Below are positions 54,750 to 64,000 of a DNA stretch of 64,000 nucleotides, piece after piece. A program made the position numbers and the translations under genes. The DNA lies in NCBI GenBank assembly GCA_001599935.1, contig BCIJ01000031.1, positions 2,379 to 66,378 on the forward strand, given 5' to 3'. The stretch is from Holtermannia corniformis. Lineage: Eukaryota; Basidiomycota; Tremellomycetes; Holtermanniales. Positions within the stretch are counted from its first letter, which is position 1; every line of letters begins with the position of its first letter. A model generated the notes under the pieces. That model saw only the letters and a program-made list of their open reading frames with translations, did not search any database and was not told the origin of the DNA.

Positions 54750-56604
54750 ATGTCTGACAGCTCCGACTTTGGCTCGTTCCATGATGCCAGCCCTATCAGC
54801 GCTTGGGAACATGTGTCCAAGGAGCACGGTCACCCGTTGGGCGAGCACGACCTGCTGGGCAGCTTTGATGAGCTGTCTGTCGCCGGCCAACCGTCAGAAA
54901 GTCGGACGGTGACTCCAACATTGTTATCCGCTGGGTTCACCGATCAGGCGCAGGCGCGTACGAACCAGCGACAGTCGGACCTGCTTGGCGAGATTGACGA
55001 CTTGCTGCACCACGAAGAGGCAGTGGCCTCGACGGGGGCCGCTCCAAACCACTCGACACACCACCCACTGCACTACGCTCCGTTCCCTCCTCATCAACCG
55101 CAGCGCTTCCCGTCGAGCAGCAAGCCTTCCGATCCCCCGGCCCGGCCTCACTCGTCTGGCCCTCCTTCCTCATCCAGACCCGTACCGCCTCCTCTACGTT
55201 CGCCTCCTCGCCGGCTGTCGCAAGTCTTCTCAGCGCGCCCGCCTCTATCGCCCCCGCTCGTATCTGCGGGTGCAGCAGACGAAGATCTCGTATGGCAGAG
55301 CGCTATCACTCAGACCGCAACGGATGATCCAGCGCCTAGCTTCGGCGAGGCCGATGACCAGATGAAGCGATGGGGCCACAACTCGTTCAGCGAAGAGTCA
55401 GCACTAGCTGCCGACATGCACAACATTGCATCGTCTTCGCGCTCGCAGACGCTACCCAAGCCGGCTTCACCCACGCGCTCGTCTTCCCGTACGTCCAAGT
55501 CGGCTAGTGGCACACCACCGCTCCACGCGTCGGGCTTGCTCAACACTCTTGCAACCACTACCAAGCTTGCATCGAAATGGAAGACGGTGCTCGGTCCATC
55601 GACGTTTACCCCGCCCAACATTGGCACATCCGACGCACATTATGATGCACCAACACCGACGTCCTTGCCCACGACCATTAGCCACTCGACTCCATTCGCA
55701 CATCAATCCAACTTTCAGTCATATATTCCACCGAGCGGAGCGCCTGGCTTCAAAGGTGATGATCAAGACAAGCGCGCGTTGGATTGGATCGAGCACGAGC
55801 GCAGCCGGGTTGCCGAGCATGAGTGGACCGGGACAAAGCTGCTAGGGCGACGACCAGAGACTCGCAAAGTCCTCGACGAGGCTGCTGCCGATGCAGTAAG
55901 TAGCCACCCCCACAACAGCGCCAAGCTCATCCCAACCGCAGATCCGTCCATCACTGCCACCACGACAGCGCCTCGCAAGTAAATGGAACCTGCTTTGTGC
56001 GTCTCCCAGCTCACTATGCTCGTACCCGCTGACATGGTCATTGCAGTCTCGCTCGATCAACACGGCGCAAGCTTGGCGACGCTCTTTAGACTGACTGACA
56101 AATACACCGACTCATCCCCGAACGCAGGAAACCTACTTATCGTCAAGGACGCCGACGATCGCAGGTTTGGAGTCTATCTCAACCAAGCCATCAAAAAAGT
56201 TGAAGGCAGCTACTTTGGCTCGGGCGAATCGTCAGTGCCGTATAAAGACCGGTGCGAATGGGCTACTAAGCGAACCATCAGCTTCTTGTTCAAGATCATT
56301 GATACGCCAGACGGCACTCAAGCAAACGTCTTCAAGTGGACGGGCAGGAATCAGTACTTTGCCCTGTGCGAGAGTGGCTTCATCTCGTTTGGCGGAGGGT
56401 ACGTTCCTCATGATTGCGTTCACCGGGCAGAGCTGATCTGTCAGCGGCGGGACGTTTGGTCTCATCCTCGACTCAACCTTTAGCTCTTGCTCGTCTGCTC
56501 GCAGCCCTACATACGACAACCAAGTGCTGTGCGTCGCCGGCGATGCACAGATTGACAAGACTGTGCGCTTCGAGTGCATCGGGCTCGAAGTGTGGGGGAC
56601 ATGA
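54750..56604 (+). CDS. OXR1: OXR1-type TLDc-domain protein
   Basis: Four exons (54750-55895, 55942-55996, 56047-56398, 56445-56604) give 570 residues from ATG 54750; in-frame ATGs at 54624 and 54534 are alternatives. It starts SDSSDFGSFHDAS, a DFGxF-type adaptor-binding motif, then a long Pro/Ser-rich part with an acidic LLGSFDEL motif. The C-terminal TLDc domain reads LPPRQRLASKWNLLFSLDQH, GNLLIVKDADDRRFGVYLNQ, GTGESFLFK-like FLFKIID, FKWTGRNQYFALCESGFISF, TFGLILDSTF, and ends FECIGLEVWGT. TLDc proteins protect against oxidative stress and regulate V-ATPase assembly. The TLDc core needs the 55-nt second exon. Convergent with the demethylase gene, 77 bp apart. Confidence 0.92.
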
Positions 56605-56681
56605 GCATCTCATACCATTCTCAAAGTTGTACAACAGTGACATGCATGCACTACACCCATCCCAGACCGGTACAACTCTAG

Positions 56682-59600
56682 TCACTGGGAGCCTGCAAGA
56701 GAATTGGCTGCTTGAGCGCGTTTAATGTCGATCAGAGCCTGGTGCATGACCGAGTTCCGACCGAGCATATCGTGCAGCTCGGGCGTGAGTACGACCTTGT
56801 TGAAGTCGATGTGGCTGGTCGATGCTGGCCGGAGAGGGGGTTGGTACGGAGCAGGAGGTTGGTGGTAATGCATCGGCTGCGGCGGAGCCTGCTGCCAGTA
56901 GGTCGGTTCCGCTTGCTGAGTGTAGCGCGGTGGTGGTGCCGCGTACGGTGCCTGTGGATCGGCATAGCCTTGTGAAGGGACGGGCGGTAGTGGCGGGTAC
57001 TGCTCTTGATACACATACGGTCCGGGTGGTGGATAGCCTCGAGTATCGTACGGCATATAACTGTGCTGGGGTACAGGTGCCGGGTACGGGTAAGCGTGAT
57101 GTTGCGGGGGCCGCGGGGCGTAGCTATGCATCGGAACGGGCTGGTGACTCGCAAAGTGCAGGGGTTGCAACTCTTGATGGGGTCGCGAGGGTATTGACTG
57201 CTGATGGCTGGTGTCTTCCGCCCGGGCCCGATTGACAAAAGTAAGGGGTGCAGGTGTGCCATACACCGACGCCGGAGCAGCGGGTATTTGAGACGGTGAC
57301 GGCCCAATCAAAGGTGTAGACTGCACCTGTCCAACAGGCCGAGTGCGAAAACTGAGCGCCTTGGGCCGTTCTGTGTACTGTATCAGCGCTGACATATCGT
57401 GCAGCAAGCGTCAACTGACCATACTCGTTGACAATATGTTTCCGCTCAGCCACCGGCTTGAAGACGATCTGACTCCAATGGAGTTCCATTTCTCGCCGGT
57501 CGTCCCAGATGACCCGCACTCTCTGCTCCAACGGCATGATCTGCACAAGAGTGACCTCGAAGACGCCGCCCGACGCTCTGACTTTGATGCGTGAGGACAT
57601 CGGCAAGGCCATCACCTCCTTGTAGAGGGCTTCGGCAGCCTGCTTCTTCTTGGCGTCCTTTACGGTCTATTGTGCGTGAGCGCCGCTCCTAACATGGTAC
57701 AGAGCACTGACCGGGTTATGCGTCGAGCACAGGAGCTCCACTTGAATCGTCTTGACAGACTGATATTTCGGCTTGGCCCACTCGGGCGCCTGTGCATCCG
57801 GTGGTAGCAGCTCCCACTTTTCCACCTCCATCTCGCGGAATGAAATGTCTGGGTGTTCGATCGCGCACGACACATGGAACGCTCGCGGGCACTTGCCCTT
57901 TGTGCACTGGATCTTGGCACCTGTGACCGGCAGGATCTTGCCTTGACAGCAACTGCATTTCTGCCCAGGTGTGAACAATCCGGCCACAATGCCTGCACGT
58001 AAGACTCACGAGGTTCCAGCGATCCCGCGGGATGTCATCACACCCCTTGATACATGGCACGACGCCGTCGACAGCTTGTACATCTACAATATACGTCTCG
58101 GGGATCGCGCGTGCACAGACCTCGTGCGCAAAGAGCCCATGCTCATGCTGCAAACTTCGCGACTGCGCATACACCAGAGGTGTGGGCTCCAGCACGCGCA
58201 GCAAATCCGAGGTCGAGGTCGCAGGGCACAGCAAGCATGGACGGTGGATGACGGGTTCCACAATCTTGGCGGGCTTGGCCATGCCGTGCGCTCCAGGCTG
58301 CTGTTTGGAGGGTGACTCGTGGTAATCGCCAAGCAGCTTGCGAGAAGGCTTGCGTTTTCGTTGAGATCCATTCGCGCTGGCGATGGCAGCGTCTTCACTC
58401 GACGGCACCGACGTCTCGGCTTTGCGCTTTGCCGGCGTCAAAGCACCATCCTTGTCGGTCCGTTCCTTGCGGAAAGCCTCCAGAAGTTGATTCTCGGCAA
58501 TGAGCGCCTCGACATCGATCCGCACACTACGAGTCATCAGTTTTGTCTCCCCGAGCTGGACAGCACACACCTATCCTCCTCGCACTGGCACACTTTTGCT
58601 CTTCGGCCAAGCTCGACCCAGCTCTCCAATGCAAAGTTGATACTCTCGGCGCAATTAAAGCCCATGTTGAACCCGGCATGGTATCCACGCGGATACGTGA
58701 TGACAAACTCGCCTTGGTGTTGGACGAGCACGTTGGGCTTGATATTGTCGTTGGCAAGGCGCATTGGCGAGACGGTGAAGGATTTGTGGCGCAGGAACTG
58801 GTCGCACACTTTGGCGTCGCTCGGAAAGTAGCCTGGAGACGATGAGTACGCCAGCGCGTAAAGTGGTGCGACTGACCTGCAAGCGTCCGCTCGAAAGCCT
58901 CGGCCTTGGCTTGTGGGATAGCATACCAGTGCTTGGGCGCGCCAAAGTGGATGTAGTTGATCGAAAACAGATCCATCTGCGTGCGTCAGCTGGATCATTC
59001 AACATACCACCATCACTCACATCCTCGACATGCCAGGCAAACATGGCTCGCCACATCCCAAAGTAAAGATATGGCGAGTTGACGCCCGGCAGCTGCGCCG
59101 TCAACGCCATGCGATTCAGCAGGTTCGGTAGGTGTGCGACATTCCAAATCGTCTTGGGATCGGGGAACAGGGTGCCTACAACACCGTCAGCTGAGCAAAA
59201 GTCGGTAGCATAAAGACTTACCCTGCAGATCCGCACCATACCAGCTTGGCTCACCGATACCGACGCCCTTCCAGAACCGCCGCTCGATATCCCTGCAAGC
59301 CTCTGGCGTCCAGTCCTCGGGCTTGGTGCCTTCCGGTAACCACGTCGTTGCCGGGTCAAACTCGGCATAGAAGGGCTCAATAGGCCTATCTGGATCCACT
59401 TCCTTCTCCTTCTCCTTTGCTCGCTTCCGTGCTGTTTTGGGGGCGGGCGAAGCTTTGGGCTGTTCCTGATGCTCGATCATTTCGGGCTCGTCCGGACTTG
59501 GGGCTTTGAGCGTAGCTGAAACGACAGACGCAGGTGTCCCTGGACCCTCTAGAGCGGCCGCTTCCTCTGCCGCACGCAGCTTTGCGGCGGCCTTGGCCTC

Positions 59601-60597
59601 TTTTTCCTCTCGCTTGGCCTTGGCCTGAGCAGCCTTTTGCTCTTTCCATCTCTTTTGCTCCGCTAGCGCCTCTGCAGAGTCACGGGCGACAGCCTTGTCT
59701 GTATCCTTTGGCCCTGGCCCGCGAAAAGCCGGGTCTCGACATTTGTTGAACCAATCCTCTATCGACAGTGGATGTGTTTTGGATTTCTCGATGCTACCCA
59801 ACTCGTCAGACATCAAGACTCAGGTCGTCGAACAACGCACTTGTTCGTCCTGAACAGTCCGGCTCGGCCCATCATGTTTTGTTGGATTGGGTTCTTGATC
59901 CGCAGATCTTGCAGTGTCCGTCGTTCGATCGGCGGCAGGGTTTTGGTCCTGCAGTCGGTTCGATCAGTTAACCTGACACTTGCACCCATGCATGGCTGAC
60001 CATTCTTCTGGCGGGATGACCTTGACGATGCCCGAGTAGCGCCCCCAATGATCGACTTTGGTCATGTAGGCCTCAAAGTCCTGATGATTGTTAGTCTGGA
60101 ACATGTTCTGAAGTACGAGGGGCGAAACATACTGCAAACTCGTCTATGGTCGGCTTGAATACTGGGATCCCCCTCGAAGCTGTTACATCGTCCTCTGGTG
60201 ACAGATAGGTGACTGCAACGTTTGAAGCCGAGGAAGACGATGAGCCCATCCGTTCCATGCCTTGGGATGTCTGTGCCGGGCGTGTGGGATCATGTTGCGA
60301 ATAGCTTTTAACAGTCAGCTTGAATCTGCCGTCGTCAAGGTCCCGAACGGAGCGAAGGACGTACAAGTAGGCTGGTTGGACATGGCTCGGTGGAGGTCGC
60401 GCGTGTGTGTGCGGGCTCTGCTCCGGTTGTGAGCCCCGAGTAGATGACTGGTCTGGAGCACTGGGTTCCGCCAGAGTGTCCAGAGCTATGGCCTGCTTGC
60501 CCACGCCCAGCCCCGCCAGTTCGGCAGAAACCGGTTCGACCTGAGTCACAGGGGGTTCATGCAGTCCCGCCAACTCGGCAGGCAAGACCTCGACCAT
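56682..60597 (-). CDS. KDM4/JHDM3-like histone lysine demethylase
   Basis: Eleven exons give 1147 residues: 60597-60133, 60080-60001, 59948-59841, 59793-59222, 59175-59021, 58976-58877, 58832-58571, 58526-58010, 57960-57712, 57666-57420 and 57370-56682. Jmj[20 protein letters not shown] and [17 protein letters not shown] (about 143-185). A Lys/Glu/Ala-rich linker follows. JmjC: iron ligands in [17 protein letters not shown] (H and E) and [15 protein letters not shown] (H), all kept. An extended PHD follows (CLLC ... CSCCQGKI ... [15 protein letters not shown] ... LLCSTHNP), then a Tudor-like strand set ([25 protein letters not shown]). The last 230 residues are Pro/Tyr/Gln-rich. Nuclear; predicted to remove methyl groups from H3K9 or H3K36 using 2-oxoglutarate. 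Gis1/Rph1 are yeast relatives with zinc fingers that are absent here. Confidence 0.92.
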
Positions 60598-61572
60598 GAC
60601 ACCTTGACCTCGACGCTCTAGCTGACGAGTGCCGTGCCCGAGGTGACAAGGTAGCTGAGTACAAGATGGCAATTGACGATGCTCCCAAGTTGACAGTGGG
60701 TGGCAACCGTCTCCCCGGCCGAGTGAGACGAGGGGTTTAGGCGGAGGTCGGGATTCAGCACAGACGAGTGCGGAGAAGGGTTAGCTTGACATCTTCAGTG
60801 CCGTCTGGACACGGTGAACATGGCTGGACCGCATATCTCGTCATTGTTGAGCATAGTGCGACTGATTGATGAGAGAATGTCCCCACGAAGCTTGTCATCG
60901 CTGACTTGTGATACCACCATGTGGACGACGTGCCCGCCAAGACTGCACAAGCCAAAGTGTATGACCTGCGGGCCAAAGACAGCATCGACTTGGTCCCAGC
61001 CTCGACCTGCCGCACGGTCTGGTATGCGGCGGTGATAGCAGTGTATGCGTGTGTGCTATGAGCGTTCACAACAGCGATCGTTTATTACCCGGGCCGAGCG
61101 ATGCAACCTGCTCCCAGGCATATGCGTTGGCTGCTAGTAGTACTGTACATTGCCCACTGCTGCAACATCCTGCTCGCAGGAGCCAGTCGCCGGACACTGG
61201 ACCGATGCCAGTGGCATACACGCGTTCACCAGTCGAGTGCTTACCACCCTTGAGACGACCGGAGTGTACCACTGTGCGCGCTGCGGATCCGCACCGGCGG
61301 CGCACAGGCCGCAGAAGACAAAAGGAGGGTCGGTAGGCGGCGGCGTCTGGTCCCTTTGCTCCCTTGGATCAAACACACCCGCGCGCGTCCTCGCTCTCTT
61401 TCGGAGCGATTTCAGCCGCAGAGACGGGTCCAGCAGTGGCCCGGCAAGCTCCGCAGACTGCATCGCGTCGCTCGGTCACGAGCCAGAGCGATCGAAAGGA
61501 AGCTTTCCGAGAAATACAAATCCTAGCGTTGCAGATCCCCACCGGGCTTTGTGACCTGCGTGAACGACCCTG

Positions 61573-61603
<31 letters not shown>

Positions 61604-62116
61604 GCGTACGTAGCACCCCAGCGTACATTCTCTCCCGCCATGGCGACCGACGACAGAATGCACAGACCGGCCACAGTGATCCGTCAGCATGAACGTCAGT
61701 GAGCGCGTACGACGGCAGTGATCGAGCGAGTGATCGTAGACGCCACCTCGGTCGGAATCGATTCGAGCTCTGAACGGTTACGGCAAGAGCCAGGCGGGCG
61801 GTTGCCATCCCACAGGCCAACCGAACAGGCGTACTGCACGTCGTGGACCGCCTGGGACGGCGTCGCATCAGGCAGCGGACGAGGACGGTCAAGACGAGGT
61901 TGTGCGGTCGCGTCTGGTCACTGTCGTTCGCCGTCGGAGATTCCAGTGGTGAGTGCGCTGGGTGAAACATGGTCGATCACACGCCATTGGGCCCGCCCAA
62001 TTCGCAGTGATCGAGTGCGAGCTGGGCTGACGCAACGTTGCTACAGTCGCCAGCGGTGATCCTGTGTGTATCCCCAACGTCTCATTGCCGCTGCGAGTCA
62101 GCGTCGGCCAGCCAGG
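60598..62116. other. Long divergent intergenic region (1.5 kb)
   Basis: Lies between the demethylase start (minus) and the MHYT gene start (plus). No frame in it has a domain or plausible splicing. It contains a GCCT microsatellite at about 61574-61603. Probably regulatory sequence for both genes; long non-coding RNA is possible but not shown. Confidence 0.35.
61574..61603. repeat. (TGCC)n microsatellite
   Basis: About seven uninterrupted copies of the tetranucleotide TGCC/CTGC in a non-coding stretch. It would be length-variable between strains. Confidence 0.85.
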
Positions 62117-64000
62117 ATGCTGTGCTCGACCCCTAACCACGCCTCGTCCTCCCGGGTCCGGTTACCCCTCATCCATCGGTTTCACCTCCCTCATCCACTC
62201 TTGACAACGCTCGCTATCCTCAATCTTTCCGCGGTTGTCAGCTCGGCTGTGGCATCCCCATTCCCTCGCTTCGCGCTTCCGCCGAGGGTGCGCTTGCCGA
62301 TATCAACACTACTCGAGCGTCGCAAAGTGCATTTCGAGGTGGCCGCCTTGGACGCGACGGGCGCGTACAGGGTTCCAGACGGTTTTGTGCTGCTCGTCCA
62401 ACAGTTCAAGGGAGGCTACATTGTTCTCAGCTATGTCATAGCTGTCGTCGGCAGTCTATGTACATTGGAGCTGTTGATACGAAGGTATGTACCTCGTTTG
62501 CAGCTTGGCTTTAGCTGACCAGTCGCAGAACATCAAACCGCGGCCTGCAGAATAGACTGCTGCTGCTCGCAGCAGGGGTGCGCCGTGCTCTTTCTACCCA
62601 TGCTGCTCGACTGACACACCTCAGATCTGCTTTGGCGCCGTGTCAACCTTTGCCATGCACTTTATCGGCAACAACTCGCTCTCGCTCCATCACCCGGAAG
62701 AGTCGACGTTGCACACGCGCAAGCTGTACTTGACCTACAGTCCCGGCTGGACCGTGCTCTCCCTCGTCGTCTCTTGCACCGTCATGACGATTGCCTTCTT
62801 CATCATGGGCTACGAGATCCGAAGCCTCCGTCGGTTCCTTGGCACGCGGCGCGACTCGGACCCAGACGACCCACTCAAGCGCTCCGACTCGGACGAGATC
62901 TACTCGGCATCGAAACGACAATGCAAGGCCGAAAAGGAGCACAAGACAAAGGCAAAGGTGGCATCTATCAAGCGCGGCGTCGGCGACATTGTGCACAGGT
63001 CGGCCAGAGTCGCGAGCTGGACCATGCTGGACTCTGGCAAGCTGATGTCGTTTGCGACGAACCGACCCGCGTCCGTTGGTGGTCCACCGAAACAGCTGTA
63101 CGACGACGACGAGGCCGAGTTTCGAGGGCCAGCAGCGAGGGAGAATTCGATCTCGGCGGCGGCCGGGGCGCGAAGCGTGTCTCCAGCGAGACGATCCAGT
63201 CGGGCTATAGCCGACGAGGGAGCGATTGCGCTACAGCCGCTACCCGCTTCGCCGATTTATGCACCGCGCGGGTCGGTTGATCGTGTAATGCCAACGCAGC
63301 CCGCCATGGACAACTCGGGCCGCCGAGGATCGCTTCCGTACGCCTTTCAGCAGCCACAACCTTCCGCACAGCCACCGTCCCTCTTCACTCCAGCCTATTC
63401 CTTTCCGTCACTTCCGCATCCAACTCACGATCGTGACGGGCTCATGCAGCCTGATCACTTGGAGCCCGCTCCGCCGATGGATCCCAAACTCACAGCATTC
63501 CGTCGCGCTTCGTTGCCTTCCGTCTCGTTCCCGCCCGCCACACTGAACAAAATCGAACGCGAGAACAGTTTTCGAGGCGGACTTTCGCGGATCCAGAGTC
63601 TCTCAGAGCACGAAGTGGAACACCATCGGCGCTCAGGAATCGACCACGACGAGCTGGATGATGCGGAACATGTCACAGCGGTGCTGGAGACTGTGCCGAA
63701 GCAGGAACACCAACTGCAGCGAGCCAGTGCGAACGAGGTGAACCGACAGAAGGCCAAGCACTGGCTGTTCACGTTCCTTGGGCTGGACGTGGTCACCCGG
63801 AGCGAGATCATCAAGATTGTGATCACGGGCTTCATTGCGGGCAGTGGGATTGCAGGGATGCGTAAGTGTCCAACAGCAGACGCGGAATGCAGCTAATCAC
63901 CGTAGACTACATTGGCCAACAGTCCATCATCGATATGCCCTACATCGCTTACAAGGTCCGCTACGTCGTTGGCTCGGTCATCATCGCTTGTTTTGCCGTC
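62117..64000 (+). CDS. MHYT-domain membrane protein, 3' end outside the window
   Basis: Exons 62117-62484, 62529-62577, 62625-63861 and 63906 to beyond 64000. The first membrane helix follows a hydrophobic N-terminus; then come YIVLSYVIAVVGSLCTLELL, FGAVSTFAMHFIGNNSLSL and a Trp-rich helix. A second MHY motif (GIAGMHYIGQQS) occurs after a long cytoplasmic insert. MHYT domains are multi-pass sensors, probably of copper-bound gases such as O2, CO or NO, best known from bacteria; fungal versions of this layout exist with unknown output. The insert (about residues 190-550) is Ser/Pro/Arg-rich with phosphorylation-like RRSS, RRGS and RRAS sites. The protein is incomplete at the right edge. Confidence 0.85.

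Noticed and set aside
1..64000. CRISPR arrays, tRNA and rRNA genes
   Set aside because: Looked for; no regularly spaced repeats, no A/B-box plus cloverleaf candidate and no rRNA-like sequence was recognised. A tRNA scan would be needed to be sure.

Overview
The window is nuclear DNA of a filamentous or yeast-like fungus, most likely a basidiomycete. Nearly every gene is cut by introns of about 31-70 nt, with GTNNGT donors and a CTGAC/CTAAC-like branch site close to the acceptor. It has a class IVb GATA finger gene, an OXR1, a SCAP and a KDM4-like demethylase, and a Ty3 element of the DDVxxKGP type that I associate with basidiomycetes. Exon joins were solved by hand from splice signals, reading phase and protein families. 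For almost all genes the summed exon lengths are an exact multiple of three, which is the main internal check. No species can be named from the sequence alone.

Layout. 1-5.2 kb is transposon territory: a cysteine-cluster gene (113-900, -), then a 3'-truncated Ty3/gypsy pol (1382-4573, +) between two 26-bp inverted TG...CA ends. All 16 ambiguous bases of the window lie in this part. 5.7-23.7 kb is a dense gene block: APH-type kinase, a large low-complexity protein with a CUE-like tail, an RSR1/Rap-type GTPase, an SSP120-like ER EF-hand protein, a CUE-AlkB-GRF oxygenase, a pseudokinase-like protein and three nuclear or unknown proteins. 24.4-28.9 kb is a GATA-factor gene split by a 2,965-bp PIF/Harbinger DNA transposon that carries both its SANT-like gene and a transposase with a complete DDE triad.

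29.3-45.6 kb holds a single-pass surface protein, an RGS protein with membrane segments, a mitochondrial SOD-fold ribosomal protein, eIF2B-alpha, the complex I 24-kDa subunit, TIM21 and SCAP. 46.8-64 kb holds a methyltransferase with an apparent C-run frameshift, a mitochondrial unknown, a HECT-like E3, a protein with four exon-phased repeats, OXR1, a KDM4-like demethylase and the 5' part of an MHYT-domain membrane protein.

There are no operons. Genes are mostly arranged as divergent pairs sharing promoters or as convergent pairs 60-280 bp apart. Four products point to mitochondria (mS42/mS43-like, NDUFV2, TIM21, a presequence protein). Others belong to signalling (RSR1, RGS, pseudokinase, MHYT), sterol sensing (SCAP), stress and translation control (eIF2B-alpha, OXR1) and chromatin/DNA repair (KDM4, AlkB).

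Two signals stand out. First, microexons are very abundant: a 6-nt exon restores the DTAG motif of the Ras-like GTPase, and exons of 7, 7, 8, 12, 12, 13, 14, 18, 19, 20 and 21 nt occur in other genes or elsewhere in this one. Second, an intact-looking Harbinger element with perfect ends sits inside a transcription-factor coding exon, and the downstream half of that gene keeps an ATG directly at the transposon border.
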